Below, piece after piece: positions 1 through 8,606 of a DNA stretch of 14,736 nt. Within the stretch, counting starts at the first letter, position 1. Every line of letters begins with the position of its first letter. Position numbers and translations under genes: made by a program. The notes under the pieces are model-generated. The model was not told the origin of the DNA. It did not search any database and saw only the letters and a program-made list of their open reading frames with translations. The DNA comes from Caryophanales bacterium UBA3375 (GTDB lineage Bacteria; Bacillota_I; Bacilli_A; UBA3375). The DNA is taken from NCBI GenBank assembly GCA_002359095.1, contig DEQD01000012.1, positions 1-14,736 on the forward strand, written 5' to 3'.

Positions 1-33
1 ATATTTTTTATATTTTTGTCCTTTTTTAGCCAT
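1..33 (-). CDS. 5' end of a gene leaving the window; possible transposase
   Basis: Only 11 codons are visible, starting at an ATG at 33-31 and reading MAKKGQKYKKY. An AGGAG ribosome binding site lies at 46-42, 8 bases before the ATG, so this is a real start. The lysine-rich opening resembles, from memory, the N-terminus of some helix-turn-helix OrfA proteins of IS3-type insertion sequences, but 11 residues cannot prove that. The position just past a terminator, where the M16 partner gene ymfH would be expected from the Bacillus order, suits an inserted element. A short basic protein of another kind is equally possible. The start is well supported; the identity is not. Confidence 0.45.
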   Translation of the reverse strand, partial: MAKKGQKYKKY

Positions 34-34
34 A

Positions 35-111
35 AGCACTGCTCCTTTTTAAATATTTTAACAAAAAATGTCTTACTCTTTTTTTAGTAAGACATTTTTT
101 TACGCAGTGCT
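35..111. repeat. Outer inverted repeat enclosing the terminator
   Basis: AGCACTGC at 35-42 and its exact reverse complement GCAGTGCT at 104-111 flank the terminator hairpin. In a minus-strand transcript that reads through from the M16 gene, the two arms could pair. One arm lies between the ribosome binding site (46-42) and the ATG (33) of the left-edge gene, so folding could hide that start. Confidence 0.5.
63..100 (-). terminator. Intrinsic terminator after the rnjB-ftsK-M16 operon
   Basis: A perfect 15-bp stem (63-77 with 86-100) has an 8-base T-rich loop. The core of the stem is ATGTCTTACT paired with AGTAAGACAT, flanked by A and T tracts. On the minus strand it lies about 22 bases after the M16 stop codon and ends in a run of Ts. 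The A/T tracts on both sides could let it work in both directions. Confidence 0.85.
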
Positions 112-122
112 GTTTACTTCAT

Positions 123-1283
123 TTATTTGATAATTACTTGATTTATAGGTGTAATAACATTAGCTATATCTTTAATTTTATCGCTAGTCATATTACTAAT
201 ATTATTAATGATTGTATTAATATCATATTCATAACCAAATAAAACATGATTTATAATTAATTGTTTATTATAACTAAACTTATCTCTACTTCTTAGTAGT
301 TTGTCTTCTACTTGTTTTATAATAGAATCTAGGTTATAAATACTATCATTTTCTTTTAATTGCTCTAAGATATTATTAACTTCTTTAATACAAAAATCAA
401 TCTTATCTTTATCTAAACCAACATATACAGCTAAAATATCATTTTCCATTAACATGGAACTAACACTATAACACAGATGGTGTTGTTCTCTTATTATTTT
501 AAATAATAAAGAATCAGCACCACTTCCAAATAATGCATTAAATAATATTTTTTCTTCTCTACTTAACTTGGTATTGATTTTATAACTTAACATAATATTA
601 GCTTGCATATTATTATCATCAACCACTAAATCTTTAATATCTTGATTTAGTGGTTGATAATCAAACTTATTAGCTAAACTAGTTGTCGTAAAATCATTAA
701 CTTCTTTTTTATCTGCTAGATAATTAATTTGTAAGAAAATTTTTGTATTAATGATTTTTTCTAATGCTTGGGTTAGATCATCAATTCTAATGTTTGTTAA
801 AACATTAATCATTTCCTCAATATCAAGAGCATCTTGATATAAAGTTTTAGCAAGTAAGTTTTTTACCTCACTTTGTGGATTATCTTTTATTGATTTAATT
901 TCTGTTATTAAATCATCTCGTTTTTGAATAAATAAACTTTGATTAATATTATTAATACTTATAATTTGATTAATAACATCTAAAACTATATCACTATTAA
1001 CTAAGTTATCAATATATTCAACACTATATTCAATCACTATTTTTTTGGCATAATCATAGCTGTTAATACTTGTTCTTAAATCATAGTTTTTAGCCTTATA
1101 TTGTCTAAAGCTAACAACATCTAATTCATTAGTATAATCATTAATTATACGAGTAAGTAATAAATAAATCATTACATCATTAACATTATCTTTATTAATA
1201 TTTTTGTATAGATTAATGCGATTAACGGTAGTTAAGGGATTAATCATACTATAATTATTAATAGTATTTTTAATAACTTTCAT
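123..1283 (-). CDS. ymfF: M16-family peptidase-like protein, YmfF type, no zinc motif
   Basis: This 386-residue protein is a single M16 (pitrilysin/insulinase-fold) chain. The N-terminal half has no HxxEH zinc-binding motif, so this chain should not be catalytic. The C-terminal half keeps the M16 Arg/Tyr pair in the segment IIREQHHLCYSVSS (R265 and Y272), which in the family contacts substrate. This pairing of features is typical of the non-catalytic partner in two-chain M16 proteases. The order RNase J, SpoIIIE/FtsK, M16 resembles Bacillus rnjB...spoIIIE...ymfF. I chose the ATG at 1283, 6 bases after an AGGAG, over the GTG one codon earlier. The gene overlaps the end of ftsK by 14 bases and so is co-transcribed and probably translationally coupled. 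The expected catalytic partner, ymfH, does not follow at once. Confidence 0.75.
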   Translation of the reverse strand: MKVIKNTINNYSMINPLTTVNRINLYKNINKDNVNDVMIYLLLTRIINDYTNELDVVSFRQYKAKNYDLRTSINSYDYAKKIVIEYSVEYIDNLVNSDIVLDVINQIISINNINQSLFIQKRDDLITEIKSIKDNPQSEVKNLLAKTLYQDALDIEEMINVLTNIRIDDLTQALEKIINTKIFLQINYLADKKEVNDFTTTSLANKFDYQPLNQDIKDLVVDDNNMQANIMLSYKINTKLSREEKILFNALFGSGADSLLFKIIREQHHLCYSVSSMLMENDILAVYVGLDKDKIDFCIKEVNNILEQLKENDSIYNLDSIIKQVEDKLLRSRDKFSYNKQLIINHVLFGYEYDINTIINNISNMTSDKIKDIANVITPINQVIIK

Positions 1284-3609
1284 CACCTTCTCCTACTAAG
1301 ACACGACGTGGTTTAGTCCCTTCATTAGCACTAATAATTCCATTAGCTTCTAATTGATCTAAGATTCTTAGTGCTCGATTATATCCAATTTTATATTGAC
1401 GTTGAAACATACTAGCACTTGCTTTTTGGGTTTGAATTACATACTTTTCTATTTCTTCATAAAGTGGATCTAGTTCTTCATCAAAGTCGTTGTTAACATC
1501 AATGTTAACTAGACTTTGATCATAACTAGCTTCTAGTGTTTCTTCATCTACTTGGTCTTTAATAAAGTCTACTACTTTAATAATTTCTTCATCAGATAAG
1601 AACGCACCTTGAATACGTTCAAGTCCAATTGTTGATTGTTGTGATAATAACATATCTCCTTTACCAAGTAGTTGTTCAGCTCCTGTTTGGTCTAAAATAG
1701 TACGTGAATCAATTCCACTACTTACAGCAAAAGCAATGCGTGATGGAATATTAGTTTTAATTAAACCAGTAATTACATCGGTACTTGGACGCTGTGTTGC
1801 AATAATTAAATGAATTCCGGCAGCACGTGCCATTTGGGCAAGTCTTGCAATCGAAGTTTCTACTTCTTTACTAGCAACCATCATTAAGTCAGCTAACTCA
1901 TCGACAATTACGACAATGTAAGGTAATTTTAGTTCCTCATCTTTAATTTTAGCGTTATATCCACTAATATTTCTTGTATTAGTTTCAGAAAATAGTTCAT
2001 ATCTTCTTTCCATCTCTTTAACCATTTTTTGTAACACTATACTTGCTTTTTTAGCTTCTGTTACAACCGGAGCTAGTAAATGAGGAATGCCATTATAAGG
2101 TGTTAACTCTACTTTCTTAGGATCTATCATTACTAACTTAACTTCATTAGGTGAAGCTTTAGTTAGGATTGATACAATAATTGAGTTAACACATACTGAC
2201 TTACCACTACCCGTAGATCCGGCAATTAGTAAGTGTGGTGTTTTGTCAATTTCACAAAACATTGCATTACCATAAATATCTTTACCTAAACCAATTTGGA
2301 GTTTTTTCTCCATATCATTGTTTTTACTTGCTAATACTTCTTTTAAACCAACCATCATATTAGTTTCATTAGGAATTTCTATCCCAATTGCACTTTTACC
2401 AGGAATTGGAGCTTCAATACGTACATTTTTAGCAGCTAGGGCAAATGCTAAATCATTATGTAAGTTATTAAATCTACTTACCTTAACTCCTGTTTCTGGA
2501 ATAATTTCATATTTAGTTATACTAGGACCTACACTAATATTTGATATTTTAGCATGCAGGTTAAATGTTTCTAACGTTTCAATTAATATTTTTGCTTTTT
2601 CTTTAGCAATTTGTTCTAATGTATTTAAACTATCTGCTACATTATCATAATCGTTTAATAAATTAAGACTTGGAACATGATACTGCCCAATACTCTTATT
2701 CTTAATTTCTTGTTTTTCTAAAGTTGATGGCATTACATTTACATCAATTGTTTCATCCCCTAATGAAGAACTACCACTTAATGGTTCTAAGTTAATTGTA
2801 TCACTACTAGATGTTGTTATTTCATTATTAACATCATTACTAGCAATTTCTTGATTTTCTCCTTCTTGTTTATAATTTGGATCAAATTCATTAAATAAAT
2901 CATCAATATCACTAGAACTATTATCATCACTTACTTCTTTACTATCTTCTTGTTCTAATTCAGCATTAGCTTGTTTAGCTAATTCTTCTAATCTAGCTTC
3001 ACGCTCTAATTTTTCTTGTTCCTTTTTAATAGCTTTTTTTTCCATTTTTTTAATTTTACGTTTTTGATACATCGCTTTAAATTTATCAATAATTGTTGAT
3101 AAATCAAAAATAGATATAATTCCAATTAGATAAATAATAATAATTACAATTAAATAACCCATACTACCAATTAAGTAGACAAATGGTAGACTAAGTCCAT
3201 AACCAATTAAACCAGTTGCATAAATATCACCATCTTTTAATTGGTTAATATAAGTACTTAATTGTAATAAATCACTAGTTACTAATGAAAAACCAAAATA
3301 ACTAAATAACATTAAAGTGGCTAATATTATAATACTAAGTCCTCTACCATATTTATTACTAAATAATAAATTAACTTTATTAATTAGTAATAAAACTCCA
3401 ATAATAATTAAAAATATTGAAGCATAAAAATATAAGTTACCAAATAATAACACTAAGATACCGTTTAACATATGTCCTAGTGTCCCTTGATTAACTATTC
3501 CACCAAATATTGCAATAACAATTAAAACTAGGGCAAATACAATTTGCCCATAGCTTCTTTGATTATTTTTCTTTTTACGTGTACTTTTCTTTTTCTTTTT
3601 ATTTGCCAT
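1270..3609 (-). CDS. ftsK: DNA translocase FtsK/SpoIIIE
   Basis: This is a membrane-anchored, ATP-driven double-stranded DNA pump that clears chromosomal DNA through the division septum. A lysine-rich start (residues 3-15) precedes four to five membrane segments at about 22-168. A charged helical stretch (about 180-222) and an acidic, Ser-rich linker to about 300 follow. The RecA-like motor has Walker A GSTGSGKS near residue 465 and Walker B VVIVDELADLMM near 565. A C-terminal winged-helix gamma domain (about 715-775, ending near KPRRVLVGEGDESY) would read oriented DNA sites. At 779 residues it has normal family length. The start ATG is 2 bases after the rnjB stop, with AAAGG inside the end of rnjB. 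By gene order it corresponds to Bacillus spoIIIE, although no sporulation gene is visible here. Confidence 0.95.
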   Translation of the reverse strand: MANKKKKKSTRKKKNNQRSYGQIVFALVLIVIAIFGGIVNQGTLGHMLNGILVLLFGNLYFYASIFLIIIGVLLLINKVNLLFSNKYGRGLSIIILATLMLFSYFGFSLVTSDLLQLSTYINQLKDGDIYATGLIGYGLSLPFVYLIGSMGYLIVIIIIYLIGIISIFDLSTIIDKFKAMYQKRKIKKMEKKAIKKEQEKLEREARLEELAKQANAELEQEDSKEVSDDNSSSDIDDLFNEFDPNYKQEGENQEIASNDVNNEITTSSSDTINLEPLSGSSSLGDETIDVNVMPSTLEKQEIKNKSIGQYHVPSLNLLNDYDNVADSLNTLEQIAKEKAKILIETLETFNLHAKISNISVGPSITKYEIIPETGVKVSRFNNLHNDLAFALAAKNVRIEAPIPGKSAIGIEIPNETNMMVGLKEVLASKNNDMEKKLQIGLGKDIYGNAMFCEIDKTPHLLIAGSTGSGKSVCVNSIIVSILTKASPNEVKLVMIDPKKVELTPYNGIPHLLAPVVTEAKKASIVLQKMVKEMERRYELFSETNTRNISGYNAKIKDEELKLPYIVVIVDELADLMMVASKEVETSIARLAQMARAAGIHLIIATQRPSTDVITGLIKTNIPSRIAFAVSSGIDSRTILDQTGAEQLLGKGDMLLSQQSTIGLERIQGAFLSDEEIIKVVDFIKDQVDEETLEASYDQSLVNIDVNNDFDEELDPLYEEIEKYVIQTQKASASMFQRQYKIGYNRALRILDQLEANGIISANEGTKPRRVLVGEGDESY

Positions 3610-3611
3610 AA

Positions 3612-5261
3612 TTAACCTTTAATACGATCTTTATTAATTTCTACTTTAGAAACTAATACTAGTGGTTTTTTACCAACAATATCTCCGACTAAACGTGATA
3701 CTTTATTTCTAATTTTGTTTTGTAAGTCTTGTTTATCTAAACCACGTGCTTGATAATTATAAATAGTTTTCTTAATTAATTTAACTAAATCTTCTTCTTT
3801 ATCAATATTTAATACTCCACCTGAAATAATTTCTGGATCTTGACAGAATTCTTTTTCACCTTTATAATAAATTAATTGAATGATAACATAACCATTATCA
3901 GCTAATGCTTCACGCTCATTCATTAATTTATGACTCATATCAGTCTCTCTACTACCAACTAATTGTGGTTCTACTACTATATCATCACCAACAAAGTGAT
4001 ATTCATCAAATAAAGATAAAATATCTCCATCATTAATTAATGCTACATCACCACTTTCTCTTCCTGTATCGACGATAAAGTCTTTAATCGCTTTACGTTT
4101 ACGATATTCACCTTTAATTGGTACGATAAACTTCGGTTTAAATAAGTTTACTAACATCTTAATATCTTCTTGATGTGCATGACTTGGAACATTTAAGTTT
4201 TGTTGTTTAATTCGACAATTAGTACGAGCGATAACATCTAGGGCACTTTGAGCAAAACTCTCAATTTCATCATATGGTTTACAAGCAAGAAGGACAGTAT
4301 CATCACTAGAAATTTGTAATAATCCATGACGTCCATCACTCATTTTCATTAATTCGATAAATGGTTCTGAATAAAGTCCAGATACTACTACAATTAAATC
4401 TTCCGGTTTAATTGCATCAATCTCACTTACACGAGCAAAGATATTTTGTTTTACTTGTAAATATCCTTCTTCTCGAGCAATATTTACATATGTAAGTAAG
4501 TCTCGTCCAATAATTACAATCTTCTTATTATATTTTTCTGCCGCATTAATAATTGTTGTCATTCCTGCTAAGTTAGAAGAGTATAAACCAATAATTGTTT
4601 TACCTTTAGCTTCTTCAATAATACGTTCAAAACTTCTAATATAATCTTTACTTCCGGTAGCAATTCCTGTTTTATCAGCACTAATTGCTTCAGTAAGTAA
4701 TGCTTCTACTTCATATTTATTTGATAAAGATACGATTTGTTCAATATCAGTACGAGCAAACTTATTAGCACTTTGGTCAAAGTTATAATCAGTTGCATAA
4801 ACTATTGCTTTATTATCTTTATTAGCAACTACATATCCAAAGTTACCAAAAATAGCATGAGATAACCCAAATACTTCGACCGTTAAATCTCCTACTTGAA
4901 TTGGACGATGATAACTAATTTCTTTTAATAATTCCCATTTATTTTTATCAATATATGTTTTTAAGAATTTAATTGTATATTTAGAAGCATATACTGGTAC
5001 TTTAATCTCTTCTAATAAAGAATTAAGCGCTCCCATTTGATCAATATGACCATGTGATATAAAAATACCTCTTAAACGCTTCATATTTTCTTTTACATAC
5101 GTAAAATCAGGTAAAATCATATCTACACCAAGTGATTTATTAGTGAAGTTAGAACTACCTGCATCAAATAGAATCATATCCTCACCAGATTCTATTACAT
5201 AACTATTACGCCCTGGTTCATCTACTCCCCCCAGTGCTATAATCTTAAAATTTTCTTTCAT
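3612..5261 (-). CDS. rnjB: Ribonuclease J family protein, RNase J2-like
   Basis: This is a beta-lactamase-fold/beta-CASP RNA-processing enzyme of 549 residues, the usual length. The metal motif reads HGHIDQ at 70-75, where active RNase J has HGHxDH, so the last His is Gln. Asp158 (in YATDYNFD) and the HAHQED segment at 361-366 are kept. The later motif, PIHGEYR in RNase J1 as I recall it, is PIKGEYR here, with Lys383 for His. Loss of two metal ligands fits RNase J2, the weakly active partner of J1 in Bacillus. Gene order (rnjB before spoIIIE) agrees. The remaining beta-CASP region and C-terminal domain look intact. The ATG has AGGAG 8 bases upstream. It is the first gene of a three-gene operon. 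An active J1 paralogue would be expected elsewhere in the genome. Confidence 0.88.
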   Translation of the reverse strand: MKENFKIIALGGVDEPGRNSYVIESGEDMILFDAGSSNFTNKSLGVDMILPDFTYVKENMKRLRGIFISHGHIDQMGALNSLLEEIKVPVYASKYTIKFLKTYIDKNKWELLKEISYHRPIQVGDLTVEVFGLSHAIFGNFGYVVANKDNKAIVYATDYNFDQSANKFARTDIEQIVSLSNKYEVEALLTEAISADKTGIATGSKDYIRSFERIIEEAKGKTIIGLYSSNLAGMTTIINAAEKYNKKIVIIGRDLLTYVNIAREEGYLQVKQNIFARVSEIDAIKPEDLIVVVSGLYSEPFIELMKMSDGRHGLLQISSDDTVLLACKPYDEIESFAQSALDVIARTNCRIKQQNLNVPSHAHQEDIKMLVNLFKPKFIVPIKGEYRKRKAIKDFIVDTGRESGDVALINDGDILSLFDEYHFVGDDIVVEPQLVGSRETDMSHKLMNEREALADNGYVIIQLIYYKGEKEFCQDPEIISGGVLNIDKEEDLVKLIKKTIYNYQARGLDKQDLQNKIRNKVSRLVGDIVGKKPLVLVSKVEINKDRIKG

Positions 5262-5308
5262 TTTATTTTCTCCTATTAAATTAATATTTCGGCTTATTAC
5301 TTACTTAT

Positions 5309-5317
5309 ATTATAGCA
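5309..5317 (-). promoter_or_regulatory. Extended -10 promoter for the rnjB operon
   Basis: On the minus strand the sequence TGCTATAAT is a perfect extended -10 element, about 50 bases before the rnjB ATG. No good -35 hexamer lies at the usual distance, which is acceptable for extended -10 promoters. The AGGAG of rnjB follows downstream. Confidence 0.6.
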
Positions 5318-5377
5318 TATTAGCTATAAAATTGTTTTTAGATAAATAAATGAAAACAGAAAAAATACATAATTTAG

Positions 5378-5395
5378 TATAATGTCTATGAAAGG
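5378..5395 (+). promoter_or_regulatory. -10 box and ribosome binding site for the oxidoreductase gene
   Basis: A TATAAT at 5378-5383 is followed by AAAGGA at 5391-5396, just before the ATG at 5402. No convincing -35 is seen. The predicted leader is only about 12 bases. The element sits back to back with the minus-strand rnjB promoter in a 140-base divergent intergenic region. Confidence 0.5.
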
Positions 5396-5401
5396 AAATG
5401 T

Positions 5402-6352
5402 ATGTTAAATATCGGAATTATTGGAGGTGGAAGTATCGCTAATAAAGTAGCTAATTATATTGATAAATTAGATGATATTAATATATATGCTGTTGCTAGT
5501 AGAGATATTAATAAAGCTAAAAACATTACATGTAGTGATACTTATTATGATGATTATACTAAATTATGTCAGGATAGTAATGTAGATTTAGTCTACATTA
5601 CTACTCCTCATAATTTTCACTATCAACATATTAAGTTAGCACTAGAACATAACAAAAATGTTATTTGTGAAAAACCATTTTATATTAATAGTAAGCAAGC
5701 ACACGAAGTTATTAATCTAGCCAAAGAAAAAGGATTATACCTTCAAGAAGCAATGTGGACTCGTTTTATGCCTGCTAGATTTGTAATAGAGGATATTCTT
5801 GATTCTAAAACTATTGGTGAAATTACTCAAATTGATGCAAATATCGGTTATCCGATTACTAATAAAGAAAGAATCGTTAAAAAAGAGCTTGCAGGTGGTG
5901 CCTTACTTGATATTGGTATTTATCCTGTTAGTTTTACTACAACTTTTTTAGGTTATAACTATAAAAGTATTAAGGCTTGTAGTATATTAAATGAAAATGG
6001 AGTAGATTTAATTACTAATATTGTAATTAAGTATCCTAATAAAATGGCAACACTTAGTACTAATGTATGTAGTAAAACTAGTAATGAAGCATTTATTTAT
6101 GGAACTGAGGGTTATATTAAAATTGATAATGTTAATAACCCTAAAGTAATTGAAGTGTTTGATAACTTTAAAACTTTACTTAAAACTTATAAAATGGATG
6201 AAAATATGAGTGGTTATGAATACCAATTTATTGAAGCAAACAAAGCTATTAATAATAACTTATTAGAACCAAGCATGCATACTAGCAATGATATTTTAAA
6301 AACACTTTCAATTTTAGATGATATCCGTAATCAAATCGGTGTAATATATTAA
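5402..6352 (+). CDS. Gfo/Idh/MocA-family NAD(P)-dependent oxidoreductase
   Basis: This 316-residue protein is a two-domain sugar-type dehydrogenase. The N-terminal Rossmann fold opens with GIIGGGSIA (5-13), which binds the nicotinamide cofactor. The family hallmark EKPF lies at 90-93 (CEKPF), and its lysine is the usual catalytic or cofactor-contacting residue. The second domain carries GGALLDIGIYP at 165-175, typical of the dihydrodiol dehydrogenase-like branch. No signal or membrane segment is seen, so it is cytoplasmic. It is the only plus-strand gene and stands alone with its own promoter and terminator, so the neighbours do not reveal the substrate. Family membership is clear; the reaction is unknown. 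Confidence 0.9.
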   Translation: MLNIGIIGGGSIANKVANYIDKLDDINIYAVASRDINKAKNITCSDTYYDDYTKLCQDSNVDLVYITTPHNFHYQHIKLALEHNKNVICEKPFYINSKQAHEVINLAKEKGLYLQEAMWTRFMPARFVIEDILDSKTIGEITQIDANIGYPITNKERIVKKELAGGALLDIGIYPVSFTTTFLGYNYKSIKACSILNENGVDLITNIVIKYPNKMATLSTNVCSKTSNEAFIYGTEGYIKIDNVNNPKVIEVFDNFKTLLKTYKMDENMSGYEYQFIEANKAINNNLLEPSMHTSNDILKTLSILDDIRNQIGVIY

Positions 6353-6387
6353 AAAATAAGTAACTACTTCTTGTAGTTACTTATTTT
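6353..6387. terminator. Bidirectional terminator between convergent genes
   Basis: A perfect 15-bp stem (6353-6367 with 6373-6387) has the loop TTCTT. It starts directly after the oxidoreductase stop codon and has A-rich and T-rich flanks on both sides, so it can end transcription in both directions. It overlaps the last codons and stop of the convergent tagO-like gene (stop at 6377-6379). Confidence 0.85.
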
Positions 6388-7453
6388 CTTTTTTAAATAC
6401 TTTTCTAATCACATTTGATAGATATCGATAGTGATCTGATAATAAATATAATCTTTCAATAATAAATATTGAAAATATAATTAAACCAAGTAAAATTAAA
6501 AACTTAGTTTTTGGTGCTGCTATTGAGATTACAATTGAACTAATTGAATATACTAACATAATTAAATAAATTGTTAATACAGCACTTTTAGGACTAAATC
6601 CACGTTTTAATAAACGGTGGTGAAAATGAAGAGCATCAGCTTTAAAAGCTGATTCTCCATTTACTTTACGACGAATAAAAGCAAGGATGGTATCAAATAA
6701 TGGTAAGAAAGCTATTAGTCCGATTACTAACATCATTGTAAATGTTACTGATTTATATTCACTTACTGATAAAGTAGCTACATAATATCCTATTAACATA
6801 CTACCTGCATCACCTAGAAATATTTTAGCTGGATTAAAGTTAAAGATTAAAAAACCTAACAATACTCCTATTAACATTAAATATAATGCTAGGTTTTGGG
6901 TATCATAACGTAGTAATGATACCATCATAATAGTAAATATTGAGATTATTCCACTACCTGTAGCAAGTCCATCTAAACCATCAATTAAGTTAAAGGCATT
7001 AATAATTACCACAAACCACATTGCTTGTAACATTACACCAAAAAAATCATTAAAGTTTATGTGAAATGAATACACTTGAATTGATTCTATTCCTCCTAAA
7101 TTATAGGCAACAAAGATTGAAATTAAACATTGGCATAATAATTTAACTAATGGTTTCATATCAAAGATATCATCTATTGTTCCTACAATTAAGATTAGAA
7201 ATGAACCTAAAAACAACTCATCAACTACTCCAATATTTAGTTGATTAGGAAATAACAATTGCATAATTGTTATTCCAATAAAAACAGCAACTCCTCCTAG
7301 TAAGGGGGTTGGTTTTTTATGTTGTTTACGACCATGTGGTATATCGACAATATTAAGTTTTAAGGCAATAAAACGAATAATTGGTACGATTATAACCATT
7401 AATAATATTGCAATTACCATTAATGGTAAACTACTTATAATTCTATTTTCCAT
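6377..7453 (-). CDS. tagO: Polyprenyl-phosphate GlcNAc-1-phosphate transferase, TagO/WecA type
   Basis: This multi-pass membrane enzyme of 358 residues moves a sugar-1-phosphate from a UDP-sugar to undecaprenyl phosphate, the first step of wall teichoic acid or other wall polysaccharide synthesis. The family motifs are in order: DIPHGRKQHKKPTPLLGG (37-54), the Mg-binding GTIDDIFD (91-98), NAFNLIDGLDGLA (152-164), IFLGDAGS (211-218), and ALHFHHRLLKRG (274-285). The last is the His-rich loop that marks WecA/TagO rather than MraY. About ten hydrophobic helices cover the chain. Its ATG lies inside the end of ddl (11-base overlap), with AAAGGA upstream. The sugar and final polymer cannot be told from here. 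An MraY role is less likely because of the HFHH motif. Confidence 0.85.
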   Translation of the reverse strand: MENRIISSLPLMVIAILLMVIIVPIIRFIALKLNIVDIPHGRKQHKKPTPLLGGVAVFIGITIMQLLFPNQLNIGVVDELFLGSFLILIVGTIDDIFDMKPLVKLLCQCLISIFVAYNLGGIESIQVYSFHINFNDFFGVMLQAMWFVVIINAFNLIDGLDGLATGSGIISIFTIMMVSLLRYDTQNLALYLMLIGVLLGFLIFNFNPAKIFLGDAGSMLIGYYVATLSVSEYKSVTFTMMLVIGLIAFLPLFDTILAFIRRKVNGESAFKADALHFHHRLLKRGFSPKSAVLTIYLIMLVYSISSIVISIAAPKTKFLILLGLIIFSIFIIERLYLLSDHYRYLSNVIRKVFKKENK

Positions 7454-8597
7454 TTTTATTTCCTTTGAAGTTTAATACATTAGTGTCAATACTTTGCACT
7501 TTTTGTTTTTTACTAAAAAAGTCATTTATTCCTTGTTCAATTAATTGGTTAATTAATTCTGAATAAGAAATTCCTGCTTCCTCCCATAAGTAAAACGATA
7601 AACTTCCTGGAATATTATTTACCTCATTTAAATATACTTGATTATTAGCTAACATAAAGTCAATTCTAATAATTCCTTCCACATTTAATACTTTAAATGC
7701 TGCTTGGGAAATTCTTTTAATTTCTTCTTCTATTTCTTTATCTAAAACAGCAGGGATTTGGCGAGCAAGTGAAGCCATTCCTGATGATTTGTTTTTGCCA
7801 TCTTGCATATATTTATTTTCATAACTTAGTATTTCATCTTGTTTACGGACTTCTTCAATAGGTGATACTTCAATGTTTTTATAACTACCACGAAGTGAAA
7901 TATTAAGTTCTCTAAAGTCAGTTAAATATTCTTCAATAACAACTTTTTGATCATAAATAAAACATTCATCTAATTTAGTTTCTAGCATACTTTCTTCCAT
8001 AACTACTTCAATACCAACACTACTTCCTAAGTTAGCTGGTTTAATAATTACTGGATAACCAATCTCTTGTTTAATACGGTTATTAATTTTACTATAATCC
8101 TCTGTATCATAAGCCCAAATATATTTAGTTTGATTAATATTATTCGCTTTTAAGATATCTTTCATAACTGCTTTATCTTGTCCAATAGCACCACTTAAAA
8201 CACTAGGGCCAATAACAGGAATATCAAATAAATTAACAAATCCACTAAGCGTTCCGTCTTCTACATTAGTACCATGTACAATTAAGAAAAAGATATCTAC
8301 TTCTCCTACTATATTTTTCTTAAAGATATTACCACGAGACTTTTTAACTAATACGTTATTTTCTCCTTTTTCTAAGTAAACATCAAACGCTGGATTTGTT
8401 GCTTTACTTAAATCTTTAAACGTATCCATACTTAGTAATGACTCATCGGAATAAAAACGATTGTCCTTACTAATGTAAATTGGTAAGACATCGTATTTAT
8501 TACGATCAATGTTTTCCATTGCTTGTAGGGCTGAAATAATTGATATTTCATGCTCTACACTCTTACCACCAAAAATAACTCCAATTTTTTGTCTCAT
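7443..8597 (-). CDS. ddl: D-alanine--D-alanine ligase
   Basis: This cytoplasmic ATP-grasp ligase of 384 residues makes D-Ala-D-Ala for peptidoglycan. The N-terminal domain opens with the family signature GVIFGGKSVEHEISIISA (6-23). The ATP-grasp core includes IIKPANLGSSVG. Near residues 312-330 the Mg-binding residues appear as RIDFM and EVNNIPGS. The C-terminal segment GSLSFYLWEEAG differs from the PGMTSHS-type loop I recall from E. coli DdlB, and resembles a variant I recall from clostridial ligases. D-Ala-D-Ala is the likely product, but D-Ala-D-Ser or another dipeptide is not excluded. The ATG lies 9 bases after the upstream ligase stop, with AGGAG overlapping that stop, so the two are co-transcribed. 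The MurF-type ligase encoded upstream would use the product. Confidence 0.92.
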   Translation of the reverse strand: MRQKIGVIFGGKSVEHEISIISALQAMENIDRNKYDVLPIYISKDNRFYSDESLLSMDTFKDLSKATNPAFDVYLEKGENNVLVKKSRGNIFKKNIVGEVDIFFLIVHGTNVEDGTLSGFVNLFDIPVIGPSVLSGAIGQDKAVMKDILKANNINQTKYIWAYDTEDYSKINNRIKQEIGYPVIIKPANLGSSVGIEVVMEESMLETKLDECFIYDQKVVIEEYLTDFRELNISLRGSYKNIEVSPIEEVRKQDEILSYENKYMQDGKNKSSGMASLARQIPAVLDKEIEEEIKRISQAAFKVLNVEGIIRIDFMLANNQVYLNEVNNIPGSLSFYLWEEAGISYSELINQLIEQGINDFFSKKQKVQSIDTNVLNFKGNKNGK

Positions 8598-8606
8598 AAT
8601 TTTCTC

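Noticed and set aside
2318..2650. 110-codon plus-strand open frame
   Set aside because: It lies wholly opposite the conserved FtsK motor region, has no ribosome binding site, and its translation looks like an antisense shadow.
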